Notes under the pieces: model-generated | Database searches by the model: none | Seen by the model: only the letters and a program-made list of their open reading frames with translations | What the model was told of the DNA's origin: nothing | Shown here: positions 34,301 through 45,274 of the stretch, piece by piece | Numbering within the stretch: position 1 is the first letter of the stretch | How the letters are laid out: the number at the start of each line of letters is the position of its first letter | Translations under genes and position numbers: made by a program | Assembly: GCF_018139145.2 (NCBI RefSeq) | Contig: NC_059474.1 | Coordinates: 38,396,344 to 38,460,343 of the forward strand | Reading direction: 5' to 3' | DNA length: 64,000 nt | Origin: Gymnogyps californianus | Taxonomy: Eukaryota; Chordata; Aves; Accipitriformes; Cathartidae

Positions 34301-36960
34301 AAAATACTGTGTATAGCATTGTAGCAGCTCTTCATCTGCAACATGAAGATAAAATGCTCTCCCACAGTCATCCACAGATTTCAGACTGGATATGAAGCTA
34401 GATAGAATCATTAGATATTCCTTGGACACCCACTTTATATTTCACAGAAATAAATCCTCTACCCATTAAAAATGATATTGAAGCTTTCAGTAACTCCAAT
34501 TTTATCAGGATTTCAGACATAGCTTATTAGTAAGAACAGAAATTAATAATTCTATTTAAAAGAATTGATTAGTGAAATATATATTTTTCTATGGTGCATA
34601 TAATCAGCTTTGTATCTCAGTGAAAAGTCAGAAAAATTAACTGATGCTACATGGGATGGGGGAACCTTAGACAAGGTTCCTGTAGTTTAATTTGTACTGA
34701 TACTAGAATATAGTGGGTTATTTTTTTTTTCTAAGTAATTTTCCCTGTCCCTTCCCATCTTTTATCCTCCCCCTCTCCAGTTAATTTCTATTCTTCTAAA
34801 CTGGTTAAATGGTTGTATGCTCCCTATATTTATTTTCTGTATGTTCACATATCCAGGAAAACTGTATTACCTGTCTGCCACACTAAAAAGGTAAAATCAA
34901 TGACAATCTGCTAATTTTTGCCCATTATTGTCCTATTAAAATTCAGCAGATTATCTTTCACAAAATGATTAATGAATTTTAGTCTTTCAACTCAAATGCT
35001 TAAAAAAGGAAAAAAAAAACTTCTAAAAATTGAAGATATTAATTTTATCTTCAAGTAGTGTACTAAGTGGTGTCTCTTGTGGTCTAGTTATTGGTAAGAG
35101 AGAAAAAGGTCAGGTTCTTACAATTTAAACAGTAATGTGTAAAATGAAATAACTGTGTTTATACACACAACATATAAATATAATCCCTACTTATGTTATA
35201 TTCACATTATACCCATACATAGAGACTCCTGCATTCATATCTAAATATCTGTCTGGAAGAGTTTACAAATTGCTACTTTATTTATTTCTATCACAGTGTC
35301 TGTGATGTTATTTCTAATTTTCCTTGCTCCTGTGAAGCAGCATACTGAACTCTTAAGGGAAAAGAAAACATACAAATGCTATTACAGTACACATTTCTAA
35401 GCAGCAGGAAGTGTGTAGTAAGTGTCAGAGATTGATCAGGATTTTATTGCACATATAAACAGCCACTATCAGATGTACTGTGCCAAAGGGTCGTGTATGC
35501 ATCATCCATGCTGCATGTTTAACCACCTCAGATTTTCAGAAAGGTAACAGTGAGCTTAAATTACTGAAAACAAACTGAAATTATTGAAATCTTTTCAATA
35601 CAAGTTAATCTCTAAAACCAGAATAAAAATAGAAATCATGCTTCTTTCCAAAAGGAATGGAAAAGCGAGCTGAATATATGAAAATATACGTGAACTGTTA
35701 AGACTAAATGCATTTATACAAACATTATACACATGTGTGTATCCCTACCTAGATGCATAAAAGAAATGCATGTATGCCATAGATTTCAGACATGCACCAT
35801 AGAGTTTGAGGGCATGTTTTTAACCATTAAAATGTATGAGCAGGTTGCTAGCAAGAGCTCTGTAAAAGTGTTTCATTTACAGAGTGCCAAAATCACATGA
35901 GAACTCCTGGAAACTTTCAGAATTTACACTGCAATTATTGTATATATCTTGATTATTTTTTATTCAGTACAGAGATTAATTGATTAATAACCACTTTAAG
36001 TATGAAAGCACTGAATTCAGATGAATGAGGTACAATTCTAAATTATAATAATAAACTCCGCAGTCTAAAGTATCACTGCTTCTGAGATCAGCTAGGGATC
36101 CTGAACTAAAAAAAGGCCACTGCATGGTGCCAGGCTTGTATGAAGTCACTTCTTTGTACAGAAGAGCTTCACTGCAGAAAATAAGAAATTTAGAGTAATT
36201 ACAGAATCCTATTAAGATAGTGTGAATTGAAAGGATATGGATATAGCAATTCCGCTACATTTTCAACAAAACAAAGTCCTTTGAGTCATAGTTTTCTTTT
36301 CCTTCAACTCATTTAAACATGTAACTGCATTTGAAAGCAGTATCACACATGCATTGGCTGTTACAAAGACATACTTTTGAGACTGTCTCACAAATCATGT
36401 GAGAATTTGTCTTTCTGATAGAGTGTTTGTCACTGACAATTACCTTGACGCCTATCCAATATTCAGAATACCACTAACATGTCAACATACATACCCTAAA
36501 GTGTACAGTTTAAGGAAGAATCATAAGATGTGAATCATATGATTACAGATGTCTTTCAACTACATGTAAAACCTAAGGATTTGGTGAATTTGATCTCAAT
36601 TAGACAGGAAAACAATAATAAACAAACACGCACAGTCTGCTATTCAGCAACACAGAAAATGCCTCAGCGCTTAATAAAACTGTAACAAGTTTGTTTTCAA
36701 ATAAATTATGGACACCAGTCATAATGATGTTTTGGCTAAATAGCTTTTTAAACATAAGAACTATTTTGAAAAGAGTGTCTTTAAATATTAGGCTTGTATT
36801 ATGAGTATGATTAGGCAATATAGAGAAGATACGTATTTTTGCCAACCTCTGTGACTGTTTTTCACTACAAATAAGCAATCTCAAATTATGACTTAAGTCT
36901 CAAGTTACATCAATCTTTTTTCAATCCTTATTCACAGTTGACTAGGTTTGGGGTTTTTAA

Positions 36961-36980
36961 TTTTTTTTTTTTTTTTTTTT
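36961..36980. repeat. T20 homopolymer followed by A6
   Basis: Twenty T are followed by six A, preceded by a further short T-rich segment. It lies 30 bp before the CR1 fragment at 37011. CR1 does not insert with a poly(A) or poly(T) tract, so the closeness may be coincidence. Confidence 0.8.
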
Positions 36981-37010
36981 AAAAAACTCCTTTATACAAA
37001 AAAAGCAGAA

Positions 37011-37192
37011 AGGAACAGGTTGCCCAGAGAAGCTGTGGATGCCCCATCCCTGGAAGTGTTCAAGGCCAGGTTGGATGGGGCTTTGAGCAACCTGGTCTAG
37101 TGGAAAGTGTCCCTGCCCATGGCAGGGGAGCGGGAACTAGATGATCTTTAAGGTCCCTTCCAACCCAAACCATTCCATGGTTCTATGATTCT
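37011..37192 (+). mobile_element. CR1 LINE, short 3' end
   Basis: The last 182 bp of a CR1 element: GGAACAGGTTGCCCAGAG, GATGCCCCATCCCTGGAAG, GCCAGGTTGGATGGGGC, GGTCCCTTCCAACCC and the terminal TTCTATGATTCTT. It aligns closely with the equivalent part of the copy at 8200-8676 and belongs to the same or a sister subfamily. It is 5'-truncated within the 3' part of the element and codes for nothing. Confidence 0.93.
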
Positions 37193-38448
37193 TAATTCGG
37201 TGTCAATGCCATCTTTTAAAGGTACTGGGGATCAGCATACTTGTTTTAGATTTGCATAAACTTCGCTTGTTCTTTTTGGAGAAAAAAACTTGTCTGACTA
37301 GGAGAAAGAAAAAAAAAGGCAAAAACTGTCAGATAGTGGAGTTCTGCTGTATAAAAAGATTTTAATTATGAAAATACCATATAGTTATCTTTTCTCAAAT
37401 ATTCTCAAGGCTCTAAAATCTTTCTCAAAATACTCACTAGTGAATTCAGAGATAAGGGTGGTATATATTCATAAAAGAGTTAAACTCAAAAGAAGCATTA
37501 CCTTCCAGCAACTATTTTTCCCTACTGTAGTAAACAGACAACATAAATTTAACCAAACCAAACATTCAATAGACAGGTTTTAAAAATGATAGCCTTCTCT
37601 GCTTGAAGCATGTTCATAACCCCATTAATATGAATGAAAGTTAACCATGCACAGGAGGAAAAGAATACATTTGCTGTATGTATACTTGCTCTTTGGAATC
37701 TTTGAATATTTCATTTTAATAAATATATTTTCGGAAGATGTCTAGTTTATCAGAACAAAGGCTTTGGTTTCTGTTTTAAAATTACTGAGGCGCAAGATAA
37801 GACCAGAAAAGTTCACCCGGCCATGTATATTTTACTGCAAACATGTCATTTTAGACATCTTTCAAAGATGTATCTGGATCTGAATAGCAATCCTACTGAG
37901 GTATTGTTTGCCACTGCTCATTGACATATTCATGTAATGTAAAATCAATCAAAACCATAAAGCACTTAAATATAAACCCAAAACTGAACTAAAAAAAAGC
38001 TACATACTTGATATGAAAATATGAGGTTGCATCATTTTGTTTTTCTAGAACTTCTGTGTTTAGAAAGTTGAGTAACAAAATTTATGTTATAATTATGTAA
38101 AGATTTAAACTACTATAACAGTATCATTTTATAGATTTAACTCATTCATTTGGGAACTCTTCTATTTGGATAAAGGAGTAAGTGAAGCTATTAATAAAGA
38201 GTAGATGTAGGTAGAGGTAGCAGCAAGGAAGTACTGTGAACTTGAGAATTAAAGCTAAACTTCCTGAAGGGTGACGTGGAAGAGATTTACTCTTTCACAA
38301 AAGGGGTGACTTTCAGGTTCCAAAATATCTTTCATAACCTAAGGATTAAAAAAGCCTCTAAGTATTTTCAAAATGATACTCTTATTTGATACCTTTGAAA
38401 ATTTTATATCAATTACATAAAAAATGGTTTTATCAAAATGGAAATGAC
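37193..38448. other. AT-rich noncoding DNA, nothing identified
   Basis: No recognisable gene or repeat between the two CR1 pieces. The open frame at 37368-37583 is a chance opening. Confidence 0.55.
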
Positions 38449-38569
38449 AGAATCATGGAACATTGGAGGTTGGAAGGAAGAAGAGAAGTCTGGAGGTCAT
38501 CTGGTTGAGCCTACCTACACAAAGCAGAGACAACTTAGGTCTGATTGCTCATGACACCTTGTGAGCAAC

Positions 38570-38720
38570 GGTCGTGGTTTAACCCCAGCCAGCAACTAAG
38601 TACCATGCAGTCGCTCACTCACTCCCCCCACCCAGTGGGATGGGGGAGAGAACTGAAAAAAAAACCCCTCGTGGGTTGAGATAAAGACAGTTTAACAGGA
38701 CAGAAAGGAAGAAAGTGATA

Positions 38721-38751
<31 letters not shown>

Positions 38752-39158
38752 AATAACAACACTAAAAGAATTAGAATATACAAAACAAGTGATGCACAAT
38801 GCTATTGCTCACCGCTCGCTGACCGATGCCCTGTTAGTTCCCGAGCAGCGATCTGCCCCTCCCAGCCAACTTCCCCAGTTTATATACTGGGCATGATGTC
38901 ATACGGTATGGAATAGCTCTTTGGCCAGTTTGGGTCAGCTGTCCTGGCTGTGTCCCCTCCCAGCTTCTTGTGCCCCTCCAGCCTTCTTGCTGGCTGGGCA
39001 TGAGAAGCTGAAAAATCCTTGACTTAGTATAAACGCTACTTAGCAACAACTGAAAACATCAGTGTGTTATCAACGTTATTTTCCTACTAAATCCAAAACA
39101 CAGCACTATACCAGCTACTAGGAAGAAAATTAACTCTGTCCCAGCCAAAACCAGGACA
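38570..39158 (-). mobile_element. Solo LTR, family B copy 2, inserted in CR1
   Basis: A 589-bp LTR read on the minus strand, starting at 39158 with TGTCCTGGTTTTGGCTGG and ending at 38570. An exact 5-bp TSD, GCAAC, lies at 38565-38569 and 39159-39163, and the CR1 it interrupts is otherwise continuous across the join. The final CA is changed to CC (38570 is G instead of T on the plus strand). The TATA box is intact on the minus strand (38879-38886). It has an ATT-type tract and the TTATCTCAACCCACGAG motif like its relatives. The open frame at 38834-39049 lies within it and is not a gene. Confidence 0.92.
38879..38886 (-). promoter_or_regulatory. TATA box of family B LTR copy 2
   Basis: TTTATATA on the plus strand, that is TATATAAA on the coding strand of the LTR. 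Transcription from it would run leftward into the left half of the CR1. Confidence 0.65.
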
Positions 39159-39415
39159 GCAACCACTCAACTGGGTTCTGAATATCTCCAAGGATAAAAT
39201 TTAAGAGCCTCTCTGGACAGCCTGCTGCAATGCTTGACCATCCTCACTGTGAAACTGGTTTTCCTAATACTTAGTAGGAATTTGCCTTGTTGAAAGCTGT
39301 GGTCATTGCCTCTCACCCTTTTATGATTCAGAAAATACTCTGAAAACAGCCTGGATCCATCTTGCCTATATGTGCTTATTAGGTAGATGGAGACAGCAGC
39401 AAGAATCCCTGCTTA

Positions 39416-42400
39416 GCATGATCATGCTATGTAAATGAAAAGTGTAAGTAAAGACAAATCTATCATTTTATTATACATGCCAATTTGATAAGTCTAAATT
39501 AAGCATTCAGATATTTCTACATCCAAATCTTTGCTATAATTGTGACATATTTTGAACAAAGTCACCCACATCAGCATTTAAAATAACATGCAGAATTTGT
39601 AAAATACGTATACAGTTGTAATTTTTATGTTAGACAAGGAGGATGATATTTAAAACAAATATTAGAATTAGAAAAAATACATACAAAAGTGCCAATCAAA
39701 GCACTAAATGATTCAGAACATTTGCAGTGGGGGAGCACCTGAAACTTTGTTGCTATCATATCAAAGTTGTATATAAATTTTTATTTTGTTACTTTATTTT
39801 TAAACATTGCTAGCAGATCAAATCCAACAGTATTTTGGCAGCCTAAAATTACACTCTTCTGACCTTGACATTAGTATTCAACAGCACCGATGAAAGAATG
39901 ACAGCTTCTCCATCCTACTGGGTGATCTTGCAAGCTTTTACCTTCATGACTATGGAGTTTCTGTCAAATATGCTTCCAGCTGAATGATCACATTCTTTTG
40001 AATTATGAAGTGGCTGAAAACTGTGCTAATTGGGTCCATATTGATGTCACTCAAAGATTAAGTAGCCTTAATACTCTTCAAAGTTATATAAATACTTGTA
40101 ATTTTACTGCATGTTAGCTGTAACATATATTTGGCTTGAATGAATCATTTGCAATATCCAGAGAACACATGTAAACCATTACTTGAAAATTTTTAGTAGT
40201 TTTAATGTATTAGAAGTAAGAATAAAATTTCTAAAAGTAAGGAAAAACCCAATTAAGTACAAATAAAAAAAAGCAGTGATTAGAAAAAACATCCATAAGA
40301 TCTTATGTATAGTGCTATGTCATTTAGTAGAATTAGAAATCAGAAAGACAAACGGAAATAATGAACTGCAAAGCCGTATTCACTTATAGGGAATCTGGGT
40401 TCTGGACAAGAATTATACTGTTCTTGAGTACACTGAAGAATTACCCTATGATAGTCTCATTTAAGCCATTGCTCCTAACTCTAGTGAGTTGCATTACCAG
40501 CTCTTAGAATTAAGAACCATAAAGTTTAATAGAGGAGCATCCAGTTGTGCCATGGATATCTTTAGTCTTTCAAAGCTCAGCAATCTGCTTGAACTGCTCA
40601 GAACCCGAATTATAAGTATTGCCAAATCCATAGGAACAGTTATGTAATGAATTATTCTGTCACATCCATGGATAACATAACCTTTGATAATGAAATAAAG
40701 TTTCAAAAGGATAAAATGACCAAATGCATAATTTTTGAAATTATACTTAGCTGTAAGAACTAGCAGCTCAGCCATTCTCTAGTTTGCCCCTGTAATTTAC
40801 CCAACTTTTGACATAGCCTGTAAAATTCTTAAAGATACAACTTTCCTGCTTCAGTTGCTTAGATGATGTTTACCCATTTAGACCAGGTATTTTCAACATC
40901 TTGTTCCTTTTATACCTTAAATGGAATTCCCTATTTCTCCTTCCTCTGCTTTTTGTACAGTCCTGGGCTAGGAACTGGAATATCCCATGGTATAGATGAT
41001 ATCTGTGTCATTTCCTTTTCTCTTTATCCTTAAAGCTACATATGACTTCTATTAAATAGCTTAACACTGTTCTGATTTTAGATATTTGCATTTTTTTAAA
41101 AATGACATGACATACATATCTTGGGATATAACAGAAAGTATGACACATACATGATTTATTTTTCCATACTGTATCTGAAAACAATTTAATCTCTACGGTT
41201 AATAGGGACTGAAGATCCTGCAGTGCTCATTAAAGTGTATGAATTTGTAGAACAAATACACACAAACAGTTTTAGTCAATTCTGCTCAACTGGCCTAGTC
41301 ATACCAAATGTCTTACTCCAAAACACTCAAGTTAAAATTGCCCTTCTGTTGTACTTTTGTATTCTTATGTTCCTCTATGACTTTTGCTTTATACGGTACA
41401 AAAATTTTGAATTTTTTGATCACTTGAGTTTGCATGTAGGAAGTTATTAGGACCCACACTAGTCCTATGCCCATTTTAGGTTACTGGCTGTATATTGGGA
41501 AATGAATCTCACGTATCTGATGTTACATCATATCTCTTTGCATTGTAAAAAGAATAAATAACTTTTTTACTTTTTCATTCCAATTTTTTTTTTATTTTTT
41601 TTTACATAACTTGTCAGATAATTTTACATACTTTGCAGTTTACACCGTAGAAGGTGAAGAAAAAGTGCATTTTCTTATATAAAAATGTGCAACCTGTTTT
41701 GGATCAAAATAGTATTGCTTTGTATGTTAATTCATTAGCAGCATAACCAATCTGTTGGCCAAAAAGTCAGGGCAGAAAACTATTTCTGAAAGAGAAGAGA
41801 GCAAACTAGTTAGAAAGATCAAATATTAAATATTCCTGTATCATGCAAGAAGATTCTCCTGCATCTAGTTATCAGCATCTCAATAGCATCTCAAGAGTTA
41901 TCAGCATCTAAAGGATAGAATAAGACTGGAAGTTTTGCTTGTGTTTTTTAAAAAAATGAAAAAATTGTGGGAGAGAAGGCAGAAATGAAAGAGCTGAAAA
42001 GTCAGCTTGGCTCTTCTAGCTCATTTCTAGGACAGTAAATACAACGGTGATTCCATTTGTTCACTTTCTTAAAAAAAATTATCACCACTTAATAATTACA
42101 GCGGGAAACAGATCCAACAGTACAATTAGGGGTGCATTAACTCCTGCATCCCTAGTCTTGTAGACACCTGACTACGGATGCAATCCAAAAGCTTAGCAAG
42201 GTACCTCTCTGTTCCCTTGCAAGTGGGAAAGCTGGACACTTTTGGACAGAATACAAGAGCACAGCATGCAGAGTGAAGAGGGGAAGAGCTACCTGAAGAA
42301 GAGCCACCGAGAACTAGCCCAGAGGGTAGTTCTGGGGATGGAGGCCATCTGCAACTCCTGCTTCTTAACAGTGTTATTCAAGATTTTAGGGAGACACATT

Positions 42401-43704
42401 CAACCACTTGGGATCTAATCTCTCAAATGCTTGCATACCTGCACTCTCATCTTTTAAAGAACTGAACAGGACTTATTTTCCTCATTTACAATGTGGGTAC
42501 TTTTAGTTGAGGTGCTGACCTTCAGAATAGCAGCTGGAGCATTTCTCAAAGTGGAAGAAAAAATTCAAATCCTTGCTGTAACTGAAAGGCTTAAATCCAC
42601 AGATTCTATCTCCTTGGACAGCATCATATCCAGGTTTTCAGATGGTTAGGGACAGATTTATGGATAATTGAGAAATGGAAGAGGAAAAAACCTACTAAGA
42701 TCCCAGCCGAAATGTGCCATGGGGTGACACTCCTCCCTCAAGACAACTAGCCTTCCCAAGTCCTTCAAGAGTCACTATACCAGCATGAATGAAAAACCCT
42801 AAGACAACTCATGCTCCACTGGCCATGTAGAATCCAAGCATATAGTCTGTCTGAACACTGTTTAATGTAACACAGATACGTAGCCCACAGCTCAGAATCT
42901 ATGACTTTCCACAGAAGGTACCAGATTCTATGCCAGAGAAGCTTGTAAATAAAAATAATTGTCAGGCAATAGCAATCTAAGGGTTTTCAATACATAAATA
43001 CTAGATTTAGATTCCTGTAGTCCACCTAAACCCTTGTTTAGGTAACAAAATAGGATCTCTATGTCTTGCTTTTAAAATCTGTCATTAGATATAGCACCTG
43101 ACTCCCAGCATCACTAAAGCTCTAAAGGTTAACTCTGTATAGCTCACTTCAATTAATAATATGTTCTTCCTATCACAGACATATCTCTTTTTCTGTACAA
43201 TCAGCAGCTTTCAGCTTTTTCCGTATTATCTCTATAAGACAGCTTGATAACTTGATAATTTGTTAATGACATAATTGCTTCTTATAAAATCTATCAAGTC
43301 TACTAACCTCTAATTGTTACTCTCTGCAGCTGATTTTGCAACTGAACTCAAGAGATTATATTGATTACGGGAAAAGAGCCAGATGTTCTTCCCATTGAAA
43401 CTGTGGGTGGAAAAAGACACTGATGAAAACCTAACCCAACTAATAAAATATGCCAATAGCTTATTTTATACTCTTTTCTAACAATAAATCTAAAAGCAAA
43501 TTTTCATTTGAATGTAAACAATTAAACATTCTAAAATATTTGCAGATGTGTCATAAGCCTGAGGTTAATTAGTTTTGTGGCTTTATTGTGATTTTTTTTT
43601 TTAAAGCTAAACATATAATTAAGAAGAAAACAGCAAAATATCCACTAAAATTGTACAAATCACTTGAAACTGGTTTGACACGTCAAAATAAATTTCAGCA
43701 TTAA
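39416..43704. other. AT-rich noncoding DNA
   Basis: About 4.3 kb with no supportable gene. It includes a T-rich patch near 41583-41603 and a near-repeat of AGTTATCAGCATCT at about 41867-41910. A slightly GC-richer stretch at 42160-42560 holds no feature that I can name. The 93-codon minus frame at 40494-40775 resembles nothing I know. Confidence 0.5.
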
Positions 43705-43891
43705 CTTGCTGTATTGGGATTGCGTGGCAAGGTTTTGGTAGTGGGGGGGGGCTATAGGGGTGGCTTCTGTGAGAAGCTGCTGGAAGCTTCCCCTATGTCC
43801 GATAGAGCCAATGCCAGCCGGCTCCAAGACGGACCCACCGCTGGCCAAGGCCAAGCCCATCAGCGACAGTGGTAGCGCCTCTGGGATAACA

Positions 43892-43898
43892 TATTTAA
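43892..43898 (+). promoter_or_regulatory. TATA-like box of the family C LTR
   Basis: TATTTAA in the context ACATATTTAAGAAGGGG, about 180 bp from the LTR start. The placement suits the U3-R boundary. Confidence 0.5.
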
Positions 43899-44020
43899 GA
43901 AGGGGAAAAAGCTACTGCGCAGCAGCAATTGCATCTGGAGAGAGGAGTGAGAAGATGTGAGAGCAACAACTCTGCAGACACCAAGGTCAGTGAAGAAGGA
44001 GGAGGAGGAGGTGCTCCAGG

Positions 44021-44446
44021 CGCCAGAGCAGAGATTCCCCTGCAGCCCCTGGTGAAGACCATGGTGAGGCAGGCTGTCCCCCTGCAGCCCATGGAGGTCC
44101 ACGGTGGAGCAGATATCCACCTGCAGCCCATGGAGGACCCCACGCCGGAGCAGGTGGATGTGCCCGAAGGAGGCTGTGACCCCGTGGGAAGCCCGCGCTG
44201 GAGCAGGCTCCTGGCAGGACCTGTGGCCCCGTGGAGAGAGGAGCCCACGCTGGAGCAGGTTTGCTGGCAGGACTTGTGACCCCGCGGGGGACCCACGCTG
44301 GAGCAGTCTGTTCCTGAAGGACTGCACCCCGTGGATGGGACCCATGCTGGAGCAGTTCATGAAGAACTGTAGCCCATGGGAAGGACTCACGTTGGAGAAG
44401 TTCGTGAAGGACTGTCTCCCATGGGAGGGACCTCGTGCTGGAGCAG
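44021..44446 (+). repeat. Imperfect tandem repeat inside the family C LTR
   Basis: Words like CACGCTGGAGCAG recur at 44101, 44141, 44194, 44246, 44294, 44343, 44388 and 44434, with weaker copies near 44021 and 44061. The spacing is 40-53 bp. Between them lie variants of GGACTGT..CCCCGTGGGA and CTGCAGCCCATGGAGG. This GC-rich array, poor in stop codons, produces the open frames on both strands at 43860-44526, including one of 219 codons. None of those looks like a real protein. Confidence 0.8.
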
Positions 44447-44591
44447 GGGAAGAGTGTGAGGAGTCCTCCCCCTGAGGAGGCAGGAGCGGCAGAAACAACG
44501 TGTGATGAACTGACTGCAACCCCCATTCCCCATCCCTCTGTGCCGCTGGTGGAGAGGAGGTAGAGAAAATTGGGAGTAAAGTTAAGCCTGG

Positions 44592-45187
44592 TGTCGTGGT
44601 TTAACCCCAGTCAGCAACTAAGCACCACGCAGCCCCTTCTCCCTTCCCCCTCCCAGTGGGGTGAGGAGGAGGAAAGGAAAAAAAAGTAAAACTCGTGGGT
44701 TGAGATAAGAGCAGTTTAATAACTAAAGTAAAATATAATACTAACAATAGTGATAATGAAATAGAATAATAATAATAGTAATGAAAAGGAATATAACAAA
44801 AAAAGGAAGGGGGGGGGGAAACCAGTGATGCACAATGCAATTGCTCACCACCCGCTGACCGATGCTCAGTTAGTTCCTGAGCCACGATCTGCGCCTCCTG
44901 GCCAACTCCCCCCAGTTTATATACTGGGCATGACGTTCCATGGTAGGGAATACCCCTTTGGCTAGTTCAGGTCAGCTGCCCCGGCTATGCTCCCTCCCAG
45001 CTTCTTGCACACCTGCTTGCTGGCAGAGCATGGGAAACTGAAAAGTCCTTGGCTTAAGATAAGCGCTACTTAGCAACAACTAAAACATCAGAGTGTTATC
45101 AACATCATTCTCACACTAAATCCAAAACACAGCGCTGTACCAGCTACTAAGAAGAGAGTTAACTCTGTCCCAGCCAAAACCAGGACA
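44592..45187 (-). mobile_element. Solo LTR, family B copy 3, nested in family C LTR
   Basis: A 596-bp LTR on the minus strand with complete TG...CA ends: on the plus strand it starts TGTCGTGGTTTAACCCC and ends AAAACCAGGACA. An exact 5-bp TSD, CCTGG, lies at 44587-44591 and 45188-45192. The family C sequence on either side is continuous when the insert and one CCTGG are disregarded. The TATA box (44916-44923) is intact. It resembles the copy at 2712-3313 more closely than the one at 55200-55795. The 94-codon open frame at 44601-44885 lies within it and is an LTR artefact. Confidence 0.93.
44916..44923 (-). promoter_or_regulatory. TATA box of family B LTR copy 3
   Basis: TTTATATA on the plus strand, TATATAAA on the LTR sense strand, in the same place as in copies 1 and 2. 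Confidence 0.65.
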
Positions 45188-45268
45188 CCTGGGAAGAAGG
45201 GAGGGGTGGGGAAAGGTGTTTTTAAGGTTTGATTTTATTTTTCATTATCCTACTCTGATTTGACTGGT

Positions 45269-45274
45269 AATAAA
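45269..45274 (+). terminator. Polyadenylation signal of the family C LTR
   Basis: AATAAA in GACTGGTAATAAATTAATC, followed by a T-rich run, about 190 bp from the LTR end. It is the likely R-region signal. Confidence 0.5.

Larger units (their letters stand above)
27318..36960. other. Long AT-rich noncoding stretch
   Basis: About 9.6 kb without a supportable gene. It contains an AAAT microsatellite (28969-29015), a C15 run (31294-31308) and a C8-T8 junction near 27645-27661. Short open frames such as 30214-30435 (minus), 32909-33196 (minus) and 36600-36884 (minus) resemble nothing I know. Confidence 0.5.
38449..39415 (-). mobile_element. CR1 LINE 3' end, split by an LTR
   Basis: This is a CR1 fragment on the minus strand in two parts, 38449-38569 and 39159-39415, separated by a family B LTR. 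The left part begins AGAATCATGGAACATTGGAGG, the complement of the CR1 terminus, and runs through GGTCATCTGGTTGAGCC. The right part resumes with CTGGGTTCTGAATATCTCC, CAATGCTTGACCATCCTCAC and ATTAGGTAGATGGAGACAGC, the expected next segments of a CR1-X or CR1-Y type 3' region. Without the LTR and one TSD copy it would be about 373 bp. It is more diverged than the CR1 pieces at 8200 and 37011. Confidence 0.88.

Noticed and set aside
42455..42500. Possible MIR tail (ATTTTCCTCATTTACAATGTGGG)
   Set aside because: It resembles the TTTCCTCATCTGTAAAATGGG part of MIR, but the bases on both sides do not follow the MIR order, so the match is too short to call.
43860..44519. 219-codon open frame on the minus strand
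   Set aside because: It lies wholly within the family C LTR, mostly over its GC-rich tandem repeat, antisense to the LTR. Overlapping open frames exist on both strands, and the composition is that of the repeat.
38570..45187. The two minus-strand family B LTRs as the paired LTRs of one provirus
   Set aside because: They share orientation and are about 5.4 kb apart, but each has its own different exact TSD (GCAAC and CCTGG). The DNA between them holds a CR1 half, AT-rich host sequence and part of a family C LTR, with no retroviral genes.
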